DNA from: Seohaeicola sp024304985
Lineage (GTDB): Bacteria; Pseudomonadota; Alphaproteobacteria; Rhodobacterales; Rhodobacteraceae
Reading direction: 5' to 3'
Assembly (NCBI RefSeq): GCF_028802875.1
Contig: NZ_JARAMP010000011.1
Coordinates: forward strand, 1-64,000
DNA: 64,000 nucleotides
Shown: piece after piece, positions 62,084-64,000 of the stretch
Numbering within the stretch: the first letter of the stretch is position 1
Layout of the letters: the number at the start of each line of letters is the position of its first letter
Notes under the pieces: model-generated
What the model saw: the letters and a program-made list of their open reading frames with translations, nothing else
Database searches by the model: none
Told to the model about the DNA's origin: nothing
Made by a program: the position numbers and the translations under genes

Positions 62084-62552
62084 GCAAAATCCCATTCAAG
62101 CGGGCCGCCCATCCGGGGGCTGTCCATGTCATTGATACCTCGCGCTCATCTTCGGCCAGTCCCTGCGAGAAACGTAGTTTCAGTGCATTTCCCGGCTCTA
62201 GCGAACCCAGACGGTCGGGCCACTCGACAAGACAGATGGCCGTGTCGAAGGCGTCTATCAGGCCCAGTTCGATGACGTCGTCTGGCGATGTGAGGCGATA
62301 CAGGTCAGCGTGCCAGATCTCGACCCCATCCGCGTCGTAGGTCTGCACGAGTGTGAAGGTCGGCGAGGGAATATCCTCGGGCAGAGCAAGGCGGGACTGG
62401 ATCAGGCTGCGCGCGAAATGGGTCTTGCCTGCACCGATCGAACCCTCCAGCAACACCGTGTCACCGGGTTTCAGGCGGGCGCCAAGACGCACCGCGAGAG
62501 CGGCGGTTTGTTCAGGTGAGGACAGAGTGATCCGGGCGGTTTCTTGCAACAT
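62076..62552 (-). CDS. tsaE: tRNA threonylcarbamoyladenosine synthesis ATPase TsaE
   Basis: LLEGSIGAGKTHFARSLIQS is Walker A; IPSPTFTLVQTYDADGVEIW, HADLYRLTSPDDVIELGL and ICLVEWPDRLG are signature blocks. 158 residues. Stimulates TsaD-type t6A formation (tsaD is at 16361). It sits between the PAS sensor and amgK. Confidence 0.94.
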   Translation of the reverse strand: MLQETARITLSSPEQTAALAVRLGARLKPGDTVLLEGSIGAGKTHFARSLIQSRLALPEDIPSPTFTLVQTYDADGVEIWHADLYRLTSPDDVIELGLIDAFDTAICLVEWPDRLGSLEPGNALKLRFSQGLAEDEREVSMTWTAPGWAARLNGILHD

Positions 62553-62604
62553 CGGGGCAGAGTAACGCGACCGTCACCGCCTGCAAGGGCCATCCGACCT
62601 GCGG

Positions 62605-64000
62605 TCAGGCAGGGCTGTGCAAAAGATCGCCCAGCGTGGGAACGGCAAGGGTTTCGCTGGTCTGGAACATGACCATCGTGGCCCCGCCCGCCATTGGCAC
62701 GACCTGACAGGTCACCCTCCGACCGTCACGCAAGGTCACATCGGCCTGCCAGTCGCTGCGTTCGCCGAACTGCACCACAAAGTCGCGCAAGTCGCCCCAG
62801 ACCGGCGTTGGCAGACTGCCCGCTTGCCAATGGCGCGATGCCTCGGTGACCGAGATGTCCGCAAAGCTGCTGTCGGGATCGATTCCCCACATCTGGCGGT
62901 AAGCGGTATTCGAGAATGCCAGAACGCCGGACGGCGAGAACACAGCGATGGATTGATCCAGCGTGTTCAGCACCGATTGACCCAGTTCGAGTTGGGACCG
63001 AAACCGCCGGGTCAGGGAAATCTCGGCGCTGATATCTTCGAAAAGGAAAGCAACCGCGCCGTCAGGATGGGGGCGTCCGCTGATCCTGTAGGTCAATCCT
63101 GACGGAAGGGACCATGTCTCGCGATATTGGCCATTGTCCGCGGCAGCCACCAGATCGGCGATCTGATCTCGCCAGGACCGGTAGTTCTTGGGTTCCGGCA
63201 TCATTTGCCGATCCCGGAGCCTGTCGAAGAACGACAAAAGATTGGGTCGCGCGCTGAGAAACTCGGCAGGCAGGGATGTCAGGTCGATCAGTGCCGGATT
63301 GAACAGCGCCAACTGGCGTTTGCGGTCAAAGATCGCAAGGCCAATGGATAGTTGTGCGAAGGTCTTGGTCAGCGTCTGGACAAAGTTCCGTTGGGCGATT
63401 TCGGCGTTGACCACCGCATTCACATCGGTGGCATAGTTCATCCATCCCGTGTCCAGACGCAGCGAACGCACATCAAACCAATAGGGCTGCACCGAACCTA
63501 GGGGAGTGACTGACATCCGGTAGGATGTACTGTCGCTATCGGTCGTGTACGGGATCTCGAACAAGGCAGGGGAATCGGCGTCTGGTGGCGGATCAGGTTT
63601 GAAGCGGGCGACAAGCTCCCTGTAGGCCGTATTGGCCCAGATGACTTGCCCGGTTCTGTCGGATTGCCAGATCGGATAGGGCGCGCCGGTCACGGCTTGC
63701 CGCAGCCACCCGGCCTCGTCCTGAAGGGAAGATTGAAAAGGAATCCCGCCGCATTCGGACAGGGTCAGGCGGGTGTGTCCGTCCCACCAATCTATCACGA
63801 GCTGCCCGCCGTCACCTTGCAGAACGGGCTTCAGCGTAACGCGCCCCTGATTGCTTGCCATGTCCGGCGAGGTTGGCATGTCCGCAAACCTGTGGCTCAG
63901 GGCTTGCATCACCATGGACCAGTCGTTTTGCCAAGCGTCCAGGTTGCCGGGCGGAGCATTTTCGCGGACAGTCTCAAGAAGCCTCTCGGCCGGTTTGGTG
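62605..64000 (-). CDS. PAS-domain sensor protein, C-terminal part (runs off window)
   Basis: The frame is open to base 64,000 upstream of the internal ATG at 63915 (NLDAWQNDWSMVMQALSHRF), so the true start is outside. At least three PAS-like units are visible: near GAPYPIWQSDRTGQVIWANT, FDRKRQLALFNPALIDLTSL and TLDQSIAVFSPSGVLAFSNT. The protein ends without a histidine kinase or output domain (ends LAVPTLGDLLHSPA). From memory, Caulobacter DivL is a PAS protein near tsaE, so a DivL-like role is possible but unproven. Confidence is in the PAS assignment only. Confidence 0.75.
   Translation of the reverse strand, partial: TKPAERLLETVRENAPPGNLDAWQNDWSMVMQALSHRFADMPTSPDMASNQGRVTLKPVLQGDGGQLVIDWWDGHTRLTLSECGGIPFQSSLQDEAGWLRQAVTGAPYPIWQSDRTGQVIWANTAYRELVARFKPDPPPDADSPALFEIPYTTDSDSTSYRMSVTPLGSVQPYWFDVRSLRLDTGWMNYATDVNAVVNAEIAQRNFVQTLTKTFAQLSIGLAIFDRKRQLALFNPALIDLTSLPAEFLSARPNLLSFFDRLRDRQMMPEPKNYRSWRDQIADLVAAADNGQYRETWSLPSGLTYRISGRPHPDGAVAFLFEDISAEISLTRRFRSQLELGQSVLNTLDQSIAVFSPSGVLAFSNTAYRQMWGIDPDSSFADISVTEASRHWQAGSLPTPVWGDLRDFVVQFGERSDWQADVTLRDGRRVTCQVVPMAGGATMVMFQTSETLAVPTLGDLLHSPA

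Overview
The window is chromosomal DNA from an alphaproteobacterium, most likely a roseobacter-type member of Rhodobacterales. Support for this includes a hemD / Mic60-like / hemY cluster divergent from tsaD-gpsA, the parB-parA-rsmG-mnmG-mnmE-rho-hemJ string facing maf-aroE-coaE-dnaQ across an AT-rich gap, an alphaproteobacterial-type addB-addA pair, and an AmgK/MurU pair. Codon choice in the core is GC-rich; the leftmost 5 kb is visibly more AT-rich.

Layout. (1) Bases 1 to about 12,530 are an accessory region ending at a tRNA-Thr(CGT) gene. It opens with the end of an IS5-family element, then an LprI-like secreted protein, a cysteine-rich secreted protein, IS5/IS481 transposase fragments, two paralogous signal-peptide proteins with duplicated promoters, and a 393-residue protein of unknown function between them. 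Next, all on the minus strand, comes a recombination module: a tRNA-type integrase beside tRNA-Thr, a 304-residue protein whose 3' end is cut by an intact IS256-family element (8-bp target duplication readable), two small helix-turn-helix proteins, and two tandem overlapping tyrosine recombinases. (2) 12.6-19.1 kb: haem and membrane cluster (hemD, Mic60-like, hemY) divergent from tsaD-gpsA-YciI-EVE. (3) 19.3-29.5 kb: DUF2853, ahcY, HD phosphohydrolase, ilvA, argG, sulfotransferase-like, class IV aminotransferase, PfkB kinase, maeB. (4) 29.6-36.5 kb: mutS, grpE-hrcA, rph-rdgB-hemW. (5) 36.5-47 kb: the replication-origin neighbourhood, with parAB, two parS palindromes, rsmG, mnmG, mnmE, rho, hemJ, a probable oriC at 43,913-44,331, then maf-aroE-coaE-dnaQ. 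(6) 47-64 kb: protein export, cell-envelope and quality-control genes (secB, fxsA, Tim44-like, mltA, Smr, lipoprotein hydrolase, hslUV, trxA), recombination repair (addAB), peptidoglycan recycling (murU, amgK), tsaE, and a PAS-domain sensor that runs off the right edge.

The core genes are conventional and mostly organised as tight operons with ATGA-type overlaps. The least explained material is in the accessory region: the duplicated secreted-protein genes with strong promoters around the 393-residue gene, and the three-recombinase module. No CRISPR array and no rRNA were seen.
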